In this document: positions 38,061 to 48,779 of the stretch, piece by piece
How the letters are laid out: the number at the start of each line of letters is the position of its first letter
Position numbering within the stretch: the first letter of the stretch is position 1
NCBI GenBank assembly: GCA_030549775.1
Contig: CM060176.1
Location: 97,393,815 to 97,457,814, forward strand
Direction of reading: 5' to 3'
Source: Tamarix chinensis
Lineage: Eukaryota; Streptophyta; Magnoliopsida; Caryophyllales; Tamaricaceae
Length of the DNA stretch: 64,000 nucleotides
Program-made: the position numbers and the translations under genes
Notes under the pieces: generated by a model
Told to the model about the DNA's origin: nothing
Database searches by the model: none
Seen by the model: only the letters and a program-made list of their open reading frames with translations

Positions 38061-39120
38061 ACATAGAAAAAGAGAGAAAAAAAGAAGGACAAAGAACACA
38101 AAAGAAATATTTGGAATTAAGGCACATCACACTATAACCTTGAATAGCTATAACTCTATGCCCTAAATCTATTTATAAACTTGCATCACTCTGAGTGAAG
38201 AACCTCATAAAAGTTGGTAGGATCATCATCAAATACCTGTGATACAATATCTACAAAATTATAGTATCATTGCGTATATCATGCTAAGTAACACAAATAT
38301 CCTAAAAAGATAGTATTATGCACAAGGCACATGCAAAGAATGTGATAGAACATGCAATAACAAGATAACAACTTGGTAAAATGAATATGAACATTAATAG
38401 AAATAAAACTCAACCATCAAATAAAGTATAATGAAATACGAACTTACAAATGGATGTGATTGTATTGATAGTTATATTTCATTATCATGATCATAACTGA
38501 TAGCTTATATTAACTCGATGATGCAAACTCAAAGGAATCATAACCACTAATTGAGTACACAAATGGTATGAGCCCTAGTTGGCCCACCCAAAAATATAAC
38601 TAAACCACTAAATAATAAGACACCTAACTATTTAAGTATGCGTACCTCCTACAGACCCAAAATATATCGAGACACATATAGAGCAAAAGATGACCTCTCT
38701 ATACCTCATAAGGAACCCGAGATCATAGAATATAAAGCACCGAAATGATAGCAAGTGAATACCAAACCTAATTCAAATAGTACGTAAGATCTTTATACTT
38801 TAATTGATTAATGTTTTATCAAAGATTTAGATCAAATAAGAACCAAGTATTGTAGGATGTCACTTAATCACTTCCATGACCATAAACCAATTATTTTATT
38901 GAGCTTCAATACTATCCATAGAATTGGTCTAAAGAGGAAGAAAGGTCCAAACCATTTAGAATGCAAATTCCCATTAACATGCCATTAAGGCCCAATTGAA
39001 TACATGAAGTATTAAAGCCAAATTTCATGTTATGAAAGACATAATAAAATTAGGTATCAAAGTACATTAACTCTTATTATTCAAGACAAGATTTAATAAA
39101 CTATTGTGCACACATCTCTG
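38060..39120 (-). mobile_element. Minus-oriented LTR fragment
   Basis: In reverse complement the interval contains GGTTTGGTATTCACTTGCTA and TATTCTATGATCTCGGGTTCC, the diverged counterpart of 25209-25260. It also has the ATACTTAAATAGTTAGGTGTC text equivalent to 4075-4100. It is a fragment of a related LTR in opposite orientation. Ends are approximate. Confidence 0.45.
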
Positions 39121-39139
39121 CCCCACAATACATTTGCAT

Positions 39140-39680
39140 GAGGAAGGTTTTTTATTCTTAAATTCAATAATCAAGCCAATTGCATGAATATTATTGATTC
39201 TTATCATTGGAAATATTGGAACCAATCTCTCTTGCTTAAATTATGGTAACCATATTTAGAGTTTATCCGCTATGAGTTCCAGTTCATTCATGTATGGGTT
39301 ACATTTCCTAAATTGTTGCTCACATTTTAGTCTCCCAATTAAGTTAGTAGAATCTCAAGTTATATGGGAAAAGATTTAGGAATGGATTGGGTTATATATT
39401 AAGGGATTGTATATCATATGCTTGGGTTTTGATAAAAGTTGGTGATCATCATCCCCTTTCAAACTATGTGTTGGTACACAGACCAAATGACAACACCACT
39501 CAACAATAAGTGTAATATGAGTGGAAGCCTATGTACTATAGAAATTTTATGATTTTTGGGCATTTACCTACTCACTATAAGGGCAAGCAAGAACTTCAAA
39601 ATTCAAAACCTCAACAACAATGGGTGAGGAAGAAACCATAGGGTGATGTTTTTCTTATTGGGAAGGCAGATATTCCCCTA
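39140..39680 (+). pseudogene. LINE ORF1 remnant (DUF4283-like nucleic-acid-binding domain)
   Basis: One frame reads RFFILKFNNQ...HWKYWNQSLLLKLW, the pattern of the DUF4283 domain in plant L1 ORF1 proteins. It continues with VWVTFPKLLLTF, SYMGKDLGMDWV and IPFQTM, which follow the usual order of that family after the domain. A KFYDFWAFTYSL stretch is where a CCHC knuckle would be expected, but the cysteines are not kept. Multiple stop codons make it a pseudogene. The assignment rests on motif order, since the sequence is strongly decayed. Confidence 0.65.
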
Positions 39681-39959
39681 TAGATAGTTTGATGCAAGCT
39701 AAGATAAAAGAATCACCACTAGAACCTGTTATTAGGCAAGTGCACTTGGTTGGCAAGGGTGTTGTTTCATTTTTCTAAAAGGAAACCATGAATAAACATT
39801 CCAAAGTGTTTGTCACTAGATGACCAACCACTCAAGCATATGCTTCATCTAGTTCTAGTAATGCTCTTGAGCCATTTGAATCCTCCCAAGAGCCTTGGAA
39901 TTTGGTCACATAAGGATTCAGAATGAATGATTATGGCTTTAACCCAACCTTAAGGGTTT

Positions 39960-42480
39960 CACTTAACATTATGTTAGGTTTTTAGAATGTGATAGGGCAT
40001 ATTGACCCTCTCAAACATCAGGAGGTTTTTAATTGGATATGCGATAATAAAATTGCTTGTGTTGGACTTGTTGAAACATAATTTATAATAAATAAAGCAT
40101 AAAAAATAAGAAGAGGCATGATTAGGTTAGAGGGGCTCAATAATTATAGTAGTCATTATAATGGTAGAGTGAAGATAGGGTTTGATTTGGCTAGATAGAA
40201 TGTTATTAAGGTTGTTGGATGTGGTCAATGTGTGCATTGATAAGTGTAGCAAGTGTCAAGTCCCATTATTTTTCATATGTCCATCATTTATATAGCTAAC
40301 GACGAGGATACCCAAAAGAGATTGTGGGAGTGGGTACAGATAAAATGTTCCTTCTAGCCTCATGTCTAGTTAAGGGATTTTAATGTGATAGCTAATGTCA
40401 TGGAGAAACAACTAGAGCTGGCAAAAGTTGACCCGACCCGAAAAATCCGACGAATACCGACTCGATCCGTCCGAAATCCGATCCGATTTTATCCGAGTAA
40501 TTAAAATCAAGATCCGATATGAATCCGATATATGATATTTACCCGAAACCCGATATAACCCGAAAAACTATAAATCCGAAATGACCCGACCCGATCCATT
40601 ATTTATTCGAAATCCGATATTATCTGAAAAATTATAAATCTATAAATATTCTACTTGGTACTACCTAAAAATTAATATTAACCCATAACTCAAATTTTTC
40701 AAAACTTCATAAAGCATGAAATAATATAGATTTGCAACTAATCCATACTAGCACTTACATCAAAATCTAGAAATCATAAAATTTATATCACTTATGTATA
40801 TACAAATAAAATATCCATTGATACCAATATAAAAGTATAGAAATAAAAGTAGAGAAAAATCTACTATGCCATCTAAATATTAGTTCACTTCTATGATTCC
40901 ATCTAGTACCATAAGATAATAACAGTGCGGCCTTGAACACTATATGTTAGTATCTATATGGCCATACCTTGCAATATAGCACCTATAATATATCAAGAGT
41001 GAGAATGTTAGTTATTTATTATGAAAATTGAAGATTAATATTTTTTATTACATCAACAGTGTTAAATAGTAATAAGTCAATATTAGTTGGTCTTTTATCA
41101 ATAATAGTCATTATTACTTACTTTATCTAATTTTTATCTTATTTTGCTTGATATAATATAATCAAAATATATAATGAATGTGTTGTTATTATTATTTTTG
41201 CCATAATTGATATTCATTAATTACTATTATTATTGTTATCATTATTTTTGTATTATTATTATTATTAAAATTATGTTGATATGATGTGATCAATTTTTTA
41301 TAAAAATAATATGAGAAGCACAACCTTAGAAGCCTTCATTTGTTATCAATTATCAATTATTATTATAAGTTAATATTATGTAAGGAGCGTATAAGATATA
41401 AATATAATATAAACTTAAAATAATACTCGAACTCAATATGACCAGGCTAATAATGGAGTTGAATTATAAGCTACACCTTAACATAAAAAGAAAAGTGATA
41501 TGATTTGAAAACTTTTAAATTTAAAATGTCAAATACATCTCCAAAGATGAAATAATGATAAAAAATTCTAAGGGCCCAAAACAATTAATATAATAATTCA
41601 CTTTTAATTGAATAAGATAAATTAAAATAAATGATCTCAAAATAATTAGCTTTTAATAATATATTGGAATAAAAAAAAATGACACAAGCATGACTCAAAT
41701 ATGAAATAACCTAAATCCAATCTAAATTTGACCCAAAAATATAATAATTCAAATTCACCGGAACCGAAATTAGAACAACCGAAATTTACCCGAATCCGAG
41801 TCCATGATCTCAACCAGACCCGATCCGAGACCTTAGAATGAGATTATCCGATACTGAGTTGATCCGATTAGCCCGACCGGCAAAATGATCCGAAATTATC
41901 CGAAACCGATATGAGATTATCATATAACCCGATCCGATAGTGACCCGACCCGCTCGATTGCCAGCTCTAGAAACAACCCATGAGATGTTATAATCAAGAG
42001 AAAATGAATGAATTTGGTCAATGTTTAACACAAATTCTAATGGAATACATTTGGTACACAGGAGTTTATCTCATATGGTGTAATAGAAGATAAAGTGATA
42101 ATTGAATTTGGTGTAGGTTGCATTGGATGTTGGTGATCATAAGATGTTTTGATAGCTTCCCTTGGGCATGTGTTCATTTTGATACTCCTTTGATTTGGAT
42201 CATGTATCAATGATCTTAGGCTTGGGGCAGCATACTATTTTAGGTGCGAGGACATTCTAATTTTATAACATGTGGACTACTCATCCAGACTTCTATCCTA
42301 CGATCTAATGAGTTTAGGAAAGTGGGTGAAAACAACCTAGCATAAAAAATGTGATGGCATTGTTCAAAATTTTAAAGAAGACTTTACATTAGCTAAATAA
42401 GAGATATTTTAGTAGCATTTTAGAAATATTTATCGAGACTAGATTTCAACTTTGAAGTACAAAATAAGTTCAATGATAGT
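39960..42480 (+). pseudogene. LINE ORF2 endonuclease remnant, split by a hAT-like insertion
   Basis: The left part reads NVIGHIDPLKHQEVFNWICDNKIACVGLVET, corresponding to the N-terminus of plant L1 endonucleases (normally starting WN.RG.N.P.K). A conserved RDFNVIAN metal-site segment lies at about 40371-40395. After the insertion the frame resumes with MRCYNQEKMNEFGQCL, and then HPDFYPT. Stops are frequent. The catalytic E of the VGLVET motif and the DFN motif are visible, but the protein cannot be made. Confidence 0.75.
40413..41969. mobile_element. Inner hAT-like non-autonomous element with perfect TIRs and TSD
   Basis: The ends are TAGAGCTGGCAA (40413-40424) and TTGCCAGCTCTA (41958-41969), a perfect 12-bp terminal inverted repeat. 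The flanks GAAACAAC (40405-40412) and GAAACAAC (41970-41977) are a perfect 8-bp target duplication, the hAT hallmark. Length is 1557 bp. The arms are made of repeated ATCCGA/ACCCGA words in inverted orientation around an AT-rich core; there is no transposase. The open frame at 41810-42031 (minus) runs through the arm and is a composition artefact. Confidence 0.92.
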
Positions 42481-42749
42481 CCTTTAAATGAAATGTAGAT
42501 AGCATATGAGAAGGAGTATATTATAAAATTTCAACATTATAGCTCTTATGAGTAGAGTTTTTATTGCCTCAATAATCTAGCTTGGGCTTCAATACCTCAA
42601 TAATCTTCATTGGAATTTAATGCTTAAGATATTAAATTGGGCCTTAAAGACATGTCAATGGGACTCTATGCTTTCAATGGTTTGGGTCTTGATTCCTCTA
42701 TGGATCAAGTTCATGAATAATTTATTAAAGTCTTCTCTTTTTCTCTCTG

Positions 42750-42780
42750 CCACTATTATTCACCGGTGGACTGGTCGTGC
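42750..42780 (-). promoter_or_regulatory. Single isolated copy of the CCGGT-type LTR motif
   Basis: CCACTATTATTCACCGGTGGACTGG is the reverse complement of the array motif found in the large solo LTRs. Here only one copy is present, about 20 bp upstream of an LTR 3' hairpin. Confidence 0.7.
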
Positions 42781-42801
42781 AGGCAAAACGTTTTAACCTT
42801 A

Positions 42802-42931
42802 CATTTATTACGAGAAAGGTATAGGCCCAACATGTGCTAAGTGTGGTCGTAACATCCACTATATTATGTTAATGCTTCTATTTAAATATTTAGAAAAATA
42901 AATTTTTTTAGTAGTGAATTGGGGTGTTACA
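42802..42931 (+). repeat. First of two successive LTR 3' ends, with stem-loop (copy G)
   Basis: CATTTATTAC (42802-42811) pairs with GTGCTAAGTG (42834-42843) at 9 of 10 positions with G-U allowed. TGGTCGTAACATCC follows, and the LTR ends GAATTGGGGTGTTACA at 42931. Confidence 0.6.
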
Positions 42932-43131
42932 TACATGTTGTGTGTCCAAGATTCTAAATATCTTTTTTGCACTCTTTGTCCATTTTGTTTTTGTTCCCTT
43001 TTTTCTCTATACGATATAATTTTGAGCATGTATTTCATACTATGTTCATATGTTTAATATATTTAAGTCCTTTGCTATTTCTATGTATTTTTGTAAGTTT
43101 TGATGCAATTGTTACAAGCATTTTAGTCTTA

Positions 43132-43255
43132 TATTTAGTACAAAAAAGGTATAAACTAGGCTCAACCATACTAAGTGTAGCGATAATACTTGTTGAATTA
43201 TGTTAATGTTTTCACTTAAAAATAAAATTTTAAATAGTAAATTTTGAGTGATACA
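43132..43255 (+). repeat. Second LTR 3' end, with stem-loop (copy H)
   Basis: TATTTAGTA (43132-43140) pairs with TACTAAGTG (43169-43177), 9 pairs with two G-U. TAGCGATAATACT follows, and the unit ends TTTTGAGTGATACA at 43255. Confidence 0.6.
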
Positions 43256-43766
43256 AGTCATAACAATAATTTTAATTATATAACAATAATAATAATAATA
43301 TTGTTATTATTATTTATAACAATAAATATACTAATATTTTATTATTACTATTATTATTGCAAATTTTATGATAGTGTTTTTATAACATTATATATATTAT
43401 GATAATAATTACTATAATAAGCATAACAATAATAATAAATTCTAAATTTTAATTTATTCATTATATTAAATTAATAACAACCAATGTCAATACAAATTCT
43501 AAACTAAATTGACTTGACACAAGCTTGATATGACCCAAAGTGTATAGAACCAAATCAACCCAATCTAACTCGAAGAATCAAATCTGCATCCAAAGAAATC
43601 AAATAGGTTAGGCACAGACCTGGCCCCATATTCTACTAACCTCAATTGGACCAAAACCTAAAGACATCCGGACTAAATCTCAATCCGACTCAATTGCGTG
43701 CCATATCCGATTTTAAACCATTCCAAACCCGACCTATATAATACATTTGCCACCTCTAGTTCTAGA

Positions 43767-44524
43767 TTCTATTTTCATGTAGATTAAAAATATGAATCAA
43801 TATCATTAAAAAAGTAAATATATACATATTTTCCAAGTTGTACCCTTAGTATGATTGTTTTAGTTAGTAACCTAATTATATTAAATGATGTATTAAATTA
43901 GGGTATATTATAAAACAACTATTACTTTAATTTCACTACTTACGACAAACATAAGTATGATTTGGGACAAATACAAACTAAGTCCAAAAATATTCTTCTA
44001 AAATAGAGGGAGTTTCTCATACTAATAGAAGTGAGTCTAGTACATATATTTTAGTCGATTTAAGATATTTAAAGTCTTTTAATATGTGTGCGTTGAAAAA
44101 TTATGGATGGTTTGGTATAAAATGAAGCAAGTAAATTATATGGAAGGAGAGGAGGGTGCATATCTATTACTCGATCGCATTGGATCTCGTTAATATTTAT
44201 ATCTTAGAGTAACATAAATCGTTCTTAACCTAAGTTCGGTTGCAATTTATTGAGATAAAGGTTGTTGGGATGCGTAAGCAGGGAGTTGTGATTCATAACA
44301 AGCAAACCTAGCTAGCTTAGCTTAGCCTAGCCCTATACATGGTCCATTCACGGAGGGCATGAAGGTGGAGTCTATGCATATGGATACGTGAACCTGTCAT
44401 AACATAGAATAATATAGTACAGTATTTATTAACAATATAGAAGTTAAGAAGCACCAGTAAGAATTAAGCTTGGAAATTGACTCCCGAACATCGGCAACAA
44501 TATTAAATCGATCGAACAGCATGC
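43767..44524. other. Intergenic DNA with a Stowaway-like end fragment
   Basis: TTCTAAAATAGAGGGAGT near 43999-44011 resembles the right terminus of a Stowaway-type MITE, but no matching left end is seen. The rest, 44013-44524, has no recognised repeat family. It would be the downstream intron side if 44525-44737 is a real first exon. Confidence 0.4.
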
Positions 44525-44737
44525 TTACATTGGGGATCTGTTTTGACTCGAACTGATTGCAAGATAGCGAGCATTTGCCTTTCCTTGACCCCGCTTATTG
44601 CTCTGTGTTGTTTTCCAAGATGGCACGAGTGTGTTTGTTTGCATCCTCGCGATTATCGAGTGTTCGTGTCTATGCTTTCCATTGAGATCTTCAAACATGT
44701 CTTCCTCTGACATTACAAAACTTCTCACGTTGGCCAT
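44525..44737 (-). CDS. Candidate short gene or first exon, unknown function
   Basis: A 70-residue open frame starts MANVRSFVMSEEDMFEDLN and ends NRSPM. It is clearly more GC-rich than its surroundings and has a balanced, hydrophilic composition (S, K, R, E, N), unlike the low-complexity chance frames elsewhere. Near its end the sequence reads AAT-GTAAGC, a good plant 5' splice donor, so this could be a first exon continuing toward lower coordinates. No signal peptide, membrane segment or known domain is visible. It lies outside any element I can delimit. I do not recognise the family, and it may be spurious. Confidence 0.3.
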   Translation of the reverse strand: MANVRSFVMSEEDMFEDLNGKHRHEHSIIARMQTNTLVPSWKTTQSNKRGQGKANARYLAISSSQNRSPM

Positions 44738-44816
44738 TAGTTTATACTAGTTAAAATCATGCTTAGGATGATGTAAATACGTACGTTGTGGGGTAAATAC
44801 ATTGTTTGGCTCATAA

Positions 44817-45268
44817 TACTCCCTCTATTTCGATAATAACAAAATTATTTTTAGGACAAAAAATTTGTTTTAAACAAAAAAGTTCTTTTAAAAAAATTAA
44901 TTCATTCTTTTTAATTTTACCCTTATGTTTCTCCTTTTTCTATACACTAATTGTTATTTTATTTTCTAATAAAGAATATAATAATATAAATGATATATTT
45001 ATTATCATCTAAAATATTATATAAATTGCTAAAAGATTTTTTTTTAGAAACCAAAAAGTATTTAGCATCAAGGTACCCTCATATCTTCAATATTTCCAAG
45101 ACATAATTAACTTTCCTTATCCTCTCTCCTTACTTGGAAAACAAAAAAAGTATAGGATAAAATTAGAAGATTTTATTTTATTAACTTTATTTGATGCTCT
45201 CCTTAAAAGTGTAGACAAAAAATAATAATAAAATCAAAAGTAACAACTTTTTACATAGGGAGAAAGTA
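44817..45268. mobile_element. Stowaway-like (Tc1/mariner) MITE
   Basis: A TA dinucleotide is followed by CTCCCTCTATTTCGATAATAAC (44819 on), the typical Stowaway left terminus. The right side reads ACATAGGGAGAAAG then TA (45267-45268). Length is about 450 bp, AT-rich and without coding capacity. The right end is diverged by a few bases after GGGAG. Confidence 0.55.
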
Positions 45269-45954
45269 ATGCATGATAGTTGAAAGTAATGGGACAACAT
45301 ATTTTCTTTTAAAGATATTTGACAAAACTAACCTTTGAAATAGTTGAAAATGTATAATAACATTATCGAATATCTTTTATATTAATCTATAAATGGATCA
45401 AACTTACTTTTTGAGTGAAATGACTCAATGTCCATTAGAAGCAACTCAGTGTTGGCACATGATTTTTAACTAGTTTCATATTTAGAGTGTGTTTGGCTGG
45501 CAGAGTATTTTTTTTATCTTATCTCTATATTATTTATGATGTGACATATTATTATTTTTACAAAATTTTAAAAATTATTCTAATTTTTTTATCACAACTT
45601 AATATAAAGTATATTTGAAAAAATAAATCATAATTAAGGTACTTTGTCAAAAATAATTGGAACTACCTATTACTTTCTTTCTTTTTACTGGTTGGAAGCA
45701 ATGGCACAACAACAATTATTTGTTGTGCTATAGTTGTTTTTTTTTACTATCCCATATTGCTGCATAGATGATAGTTTATTTGGTTTTTATATCTCCTCAC
45801 TTTTGGATTATTTGAGTTGCAAGCTTGAGTTGTTATATATGACATTAGATGGGCTCAATTGCATATCTATACCGCTAGGTCGCTATGTCCTAGCTTAGGG
45901 TGGATATGGTGTGGTCTTTAATTGGGACTAGGTTTATCCTTTTCCTCCCTACTA
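45269..45954. other. AT-rich interval, no gene recognised
   Basis: AGAGTGTGTTTGGCTGGCAG near 45485 resembles the end word of some plant MITEs. I cannot find a partner inverted end, so nothing is called. Confidence 0.4.
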
Positions 45955-46460
45955 CACTACTACAAATGCAATCATATACAATGACTTTTGTCATTGTTGA
46001 AGACATAAGATGTTATCATAATGTATATTATGACAATAGGTCATCGCTGATATATCATCATAATTTCTTTGTAGTAAAAGACCCAATATTACGATGATGG
46101 AAGTCATTATTGAAAACAACTCCTATTGTGATGACTACTCCATTGCTATATTATTACTATGACAACAATATAAAAAAATGTAGGAAAATAAAATTATTTA
46201 TTGCAATGACTAATGGGTATACTACACCAACACCATCGTCGCTATATGCCCAATTTTTAAAAAAAATTATCAGCCTACAGTGACCACTAATGTGTCTACA
46301 ACAATAACCCCATTGTCGTTATATACCTAATTTTTATAAATTTGATTAGCCTACAATGATGATTATTGGGCCTATAGCAGTGGCCCCGTCGTCATTGTAT
46401 GCCCAATTTTTGAAAATTTTATCAGCCTATAGTGATGACTCTTGCAGTCGTTGAGACAAA
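45955..46460. repeat. CACTA terminal and subterminal repeats
   Basis: Repeated units of the type CAGCCTAYAGTGATGACT...GCCCAATTTTTRAAAATTT recur at roughly 90-100-bp spacing (near 46240, 46330 and 46420). Shorter ATGACTTTTGTCATTG inverted words lie nearer the terminus. Such arrays are transposase-binding regions in CACTA elements. Confidence 0.7.
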
Positions 46461-46949
46461 AAAAATTTCAATTTTTTTTATTATAACTCTATAAAATTGA
46501 ATTAAAATTTATTTTCAAATTAATATTAATATGTAACTGATAATATTAAATAAAAAAAGCATTCAAAATACAACTATTATTCATAATTTGAAATTGTTAA
46601 TACAATTTTGTTATCTAGAATGAACAATTAGATCCTACTCATTGTCCTAATCCTCATCATCCTCCTCTTCTTCCTTCCCTACCTCTTGCCCTTATGACAT
46701 AAGTCTATGTATAAGATATTGTATTACAATAGTTTGCAACTTGAAAGTTTCTTATTGATGCCTTATCACTTTGTTGTGTTTTTGAACATTCTTAGTTAGC
46801 TTCTTAAGTTTTTCGTTAAAAGCATAAGTGCTAGTGTTGGTACTAGAAGAAGGTGCTAATACTAGTGTTAGTGGAGCTGTAGACAATGTTGACAAAGAGC
46901 CATTTAATAATCTACCAATATATCTATCATGACCATGATGTTATTCAAG

Positions 46950-48200
46950 AATGTCACATACACTGGTCGCCTTGTCAATTTATATCAGCTCATTAGATCC
47001 ACATCCAGTCCTAAGTGATTAGACTCGAGCCTCCTCCATCATCCTTTGTAGCGTCTCCACCATGGTATAATAAATGTTAAAATTAAGAATAAATAGCTTA
47101 TATATAGAATATTATTAGATTAATTCCTTTAGGGAATTATAAACTTACATATTTCCTCTTTTCCATCCTTGTAGTACATATGTCTGAAAATCTTGACCTC
47201 ACCTAAATTTCTTGGTGCTAGGGTCAGCCTATAGTTATAATAATAATAAATAAATAAAATGGAACACTATGAATAACATTATAAATGATGAATGAAATTA
47301 TAAAATGGGTATATAATACCTTCTTGTAGCAAAATTGAGAAATCCATGATGAGCCATAGAGGCTAAGATATTGTTGCTTGCTCCTATTTTTTGCATTTCT
47401 TTTTGACCTTGCCTACAAATCAAAAAATATTAACACTTAATCAATATTAATACATATTAATTTTACTTATTTATAATATTGTACAAATACCTTTTTTTCA
47501 GGAGTATCCCAAAACTACTAAAGCTTGTTCCAATTCTCATCATCTAGGTCATTCGGTTTCTTCCTAGGGTTTTTTTTGCCCAATTCTTAAGCTAACTTTT
47601 TCTACTCCGATAGGTGTTATGGAGCGATGCACAAACAACATCCCATAATAGCGACCAGTGTGGTGTCACTTTCCACTCATCCAAGTTAAAATATTTATGC
47701 AAAAAAAATAAAATTATCAATTAGTTAACTAAAAACCAAAAATATTATAAATTAAAATATGCTTGTGCTTAACTATTACCTCAATTTGGAGAATAATCTT
47801 ATCTTTATACTCCTTTGGTACATGATCCCAATCGTCATAGTAAATAGGGATCATGCTCCCAATCTTATGCCCTACATGCCTTGAATATAATGTACCATTA
47901 TGACCAATGGATCTCTAAGCCCTATCAAATTAAGACGACCACTAGAGGTGAAATTTCATGTAACCATTTTTCCTAAACTCTTCATGCATATTGATGGATT
48001 TTGACTTGGAGCAGACGTGTTGGAGTTGTAACATGCATGACATTAGTTAACCAAATGAGTAAAAAATAATATACTAAAAGGAAAAAAAATCATTACTTGA
48101 CTCGTAGTGAGCTAGAATACTAGAAGGACGTCGAGGGGAGTCATTACCTCCATCCCTACCATAGTACCTCATCATTACATCTGCCATACCTATGAATATT
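46950..48200 (-). pseudogene. CACTA accessory transposase-like gene remnant (Ptta/En/Spm, Transposase_24 type)
   Basis: The minus strand reads, in pieces, GGNDSPRRPSSILAHYES, then GSMIPIYYDDWDHVPKEYKD and KIILQIE. Further on are ARSKRNAKNRSKQQYLSLYG and SSWISQFCYKK. The WDHVPKEYKDKI segment followed by a basic K/R/N/Q-rich stretch is the pattern of the plant En/Spm Transposase_24 family, thought to act with the main transposase. Short AT-rich gaps between coding blocks (near 47100, 47280, 47450 and 47720) look like introns. Stops and shifts indicate a pseudogene. Confidence 0.65.
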
Positions 48201-48329
48201 TAACAACAAATCAATGAATAATAATAAAAGGAATTTGATAACAGTCATAAAAGGCTAAATTATAATATAGTCATTTTAGTATTCATAAAATAGATCATAG
48301 TATACACGACATAAAAATTTTAAACAAAA

Positions 48330-48600
48330 TAAATTAGTCATCACTACAAGTACTGCCATCACTACGTGCATCTTCACTATTCAAGTTTGAAGCATCCTCA
48401 TCCATATCAACAATATTATCTATTGTACTAGGAATGGACTCATCGTTAGAAGCATCATTGATTTACACTTCATCACTTCTGACATTATGAAACAAAAAAG
48501 TTAAGTTAATAAGGTCATCTATTTCAACTCCTAATTCGGTAGAAGATGTCTCAACCCCATCTACAACACCAATTTTGCTTAAAATTAATTAGTAATAATT
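48330..48600 (-). pseudogene. Acidic coding segment of the CACTA element
   Basis: The minus strand reads VDMDEDASNLNSEDARSDG, an aspartate/glutamate/serine-rich stretch. It lies between the two transposon gene remnants and probably belongs to one of them. No domain is recognised. Confidence 0.4.
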
Positions 48601-48779
48601 ATTGATAACTAAATGAATATTTCAATTAATTTAGAATAAAATCAATGGGGAAACTCTTTCTATTGAATGTCATCCAAATTCACATCCACGTATCTCATTC
48701 ATGTGCTCACAACAACATTAAAGATTTTTTTTTCATTTCCTACACATATAATTATTAGAATAATTATTATTGATTATTG

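Larger units (their letters stand above)
39130..42500 (+). mobile_element. L1-type LINE remnant, interrupted by a hAT-like element
   Basis: The order is ORF1-like sequence (39140-39680), the start of ORF2 endonuclease (39960-40412), an insertion (40413-41969) and the rest of the endonuclease and following sequence (41970-42480). The reading frames contain many stops and shifts. The RT domain and the LINE 3' end are not recognisable, so the copy is truncated or too decayed. Confidence 0.75.
35080..43255 (+). mobile_element. LTR element remnant nested in the outer hAT element
   Basis: It starts TGTAATACCCCATTTTTAT at 35080. Two successive LTR-type 3' ends occur: one at 42931 (GGGGTGTTACA) and one at 43255 (GAGTGATACA), each preceded by a stem-loop module. 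This suggests a tandem duplication or two overlapping LTR remnants. The interior is occupied by a reverse-oriented LTR fragment (about 38060-39120) and a LINE (39130-42500). No 5-bp target duplication is seen (AAACT versus AGTCA). Confidence 0.5.
34376..43758. mobile_element. Outer hAT-like non-autonomous element split by nested insertions
   Basis: The left end TAGATTCAACAAAGTTGACCC resembles the start of the inner hAT element (TAGAGCTGGCAAAAGTTGACCC). The right end reads TTTGCCACCTCTA. The 8-bp flanks TTTTTAGA (34368-34375) and GTTCTAGA (43759-43766) agree at 6 of 8 positions. Both halves have GACCC/CCCGAC-rich arms and an ATT/AAT-rich core that is continuous across the insertion (34880-35079 and 43256-43480). 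Without the 8.2-kb insert (35080-43255) the element would be about 1.2 kb and non-coding. Confidence 0.6.

Noticed and set aside
40438..41950. CCCGA/ATCCGA repeats considered as telomere-like or CRISPR-like arrays
   Set aside because: Units are irregular, inverted in the two arms and enclosed by hAT-type TIRs and TSD; there are no regular spacers.
45480..45660. MITE beginning AGAGTGTGTTTGGC
   Set aside because: Only one end-like word was found; no inverted partner or TSD.
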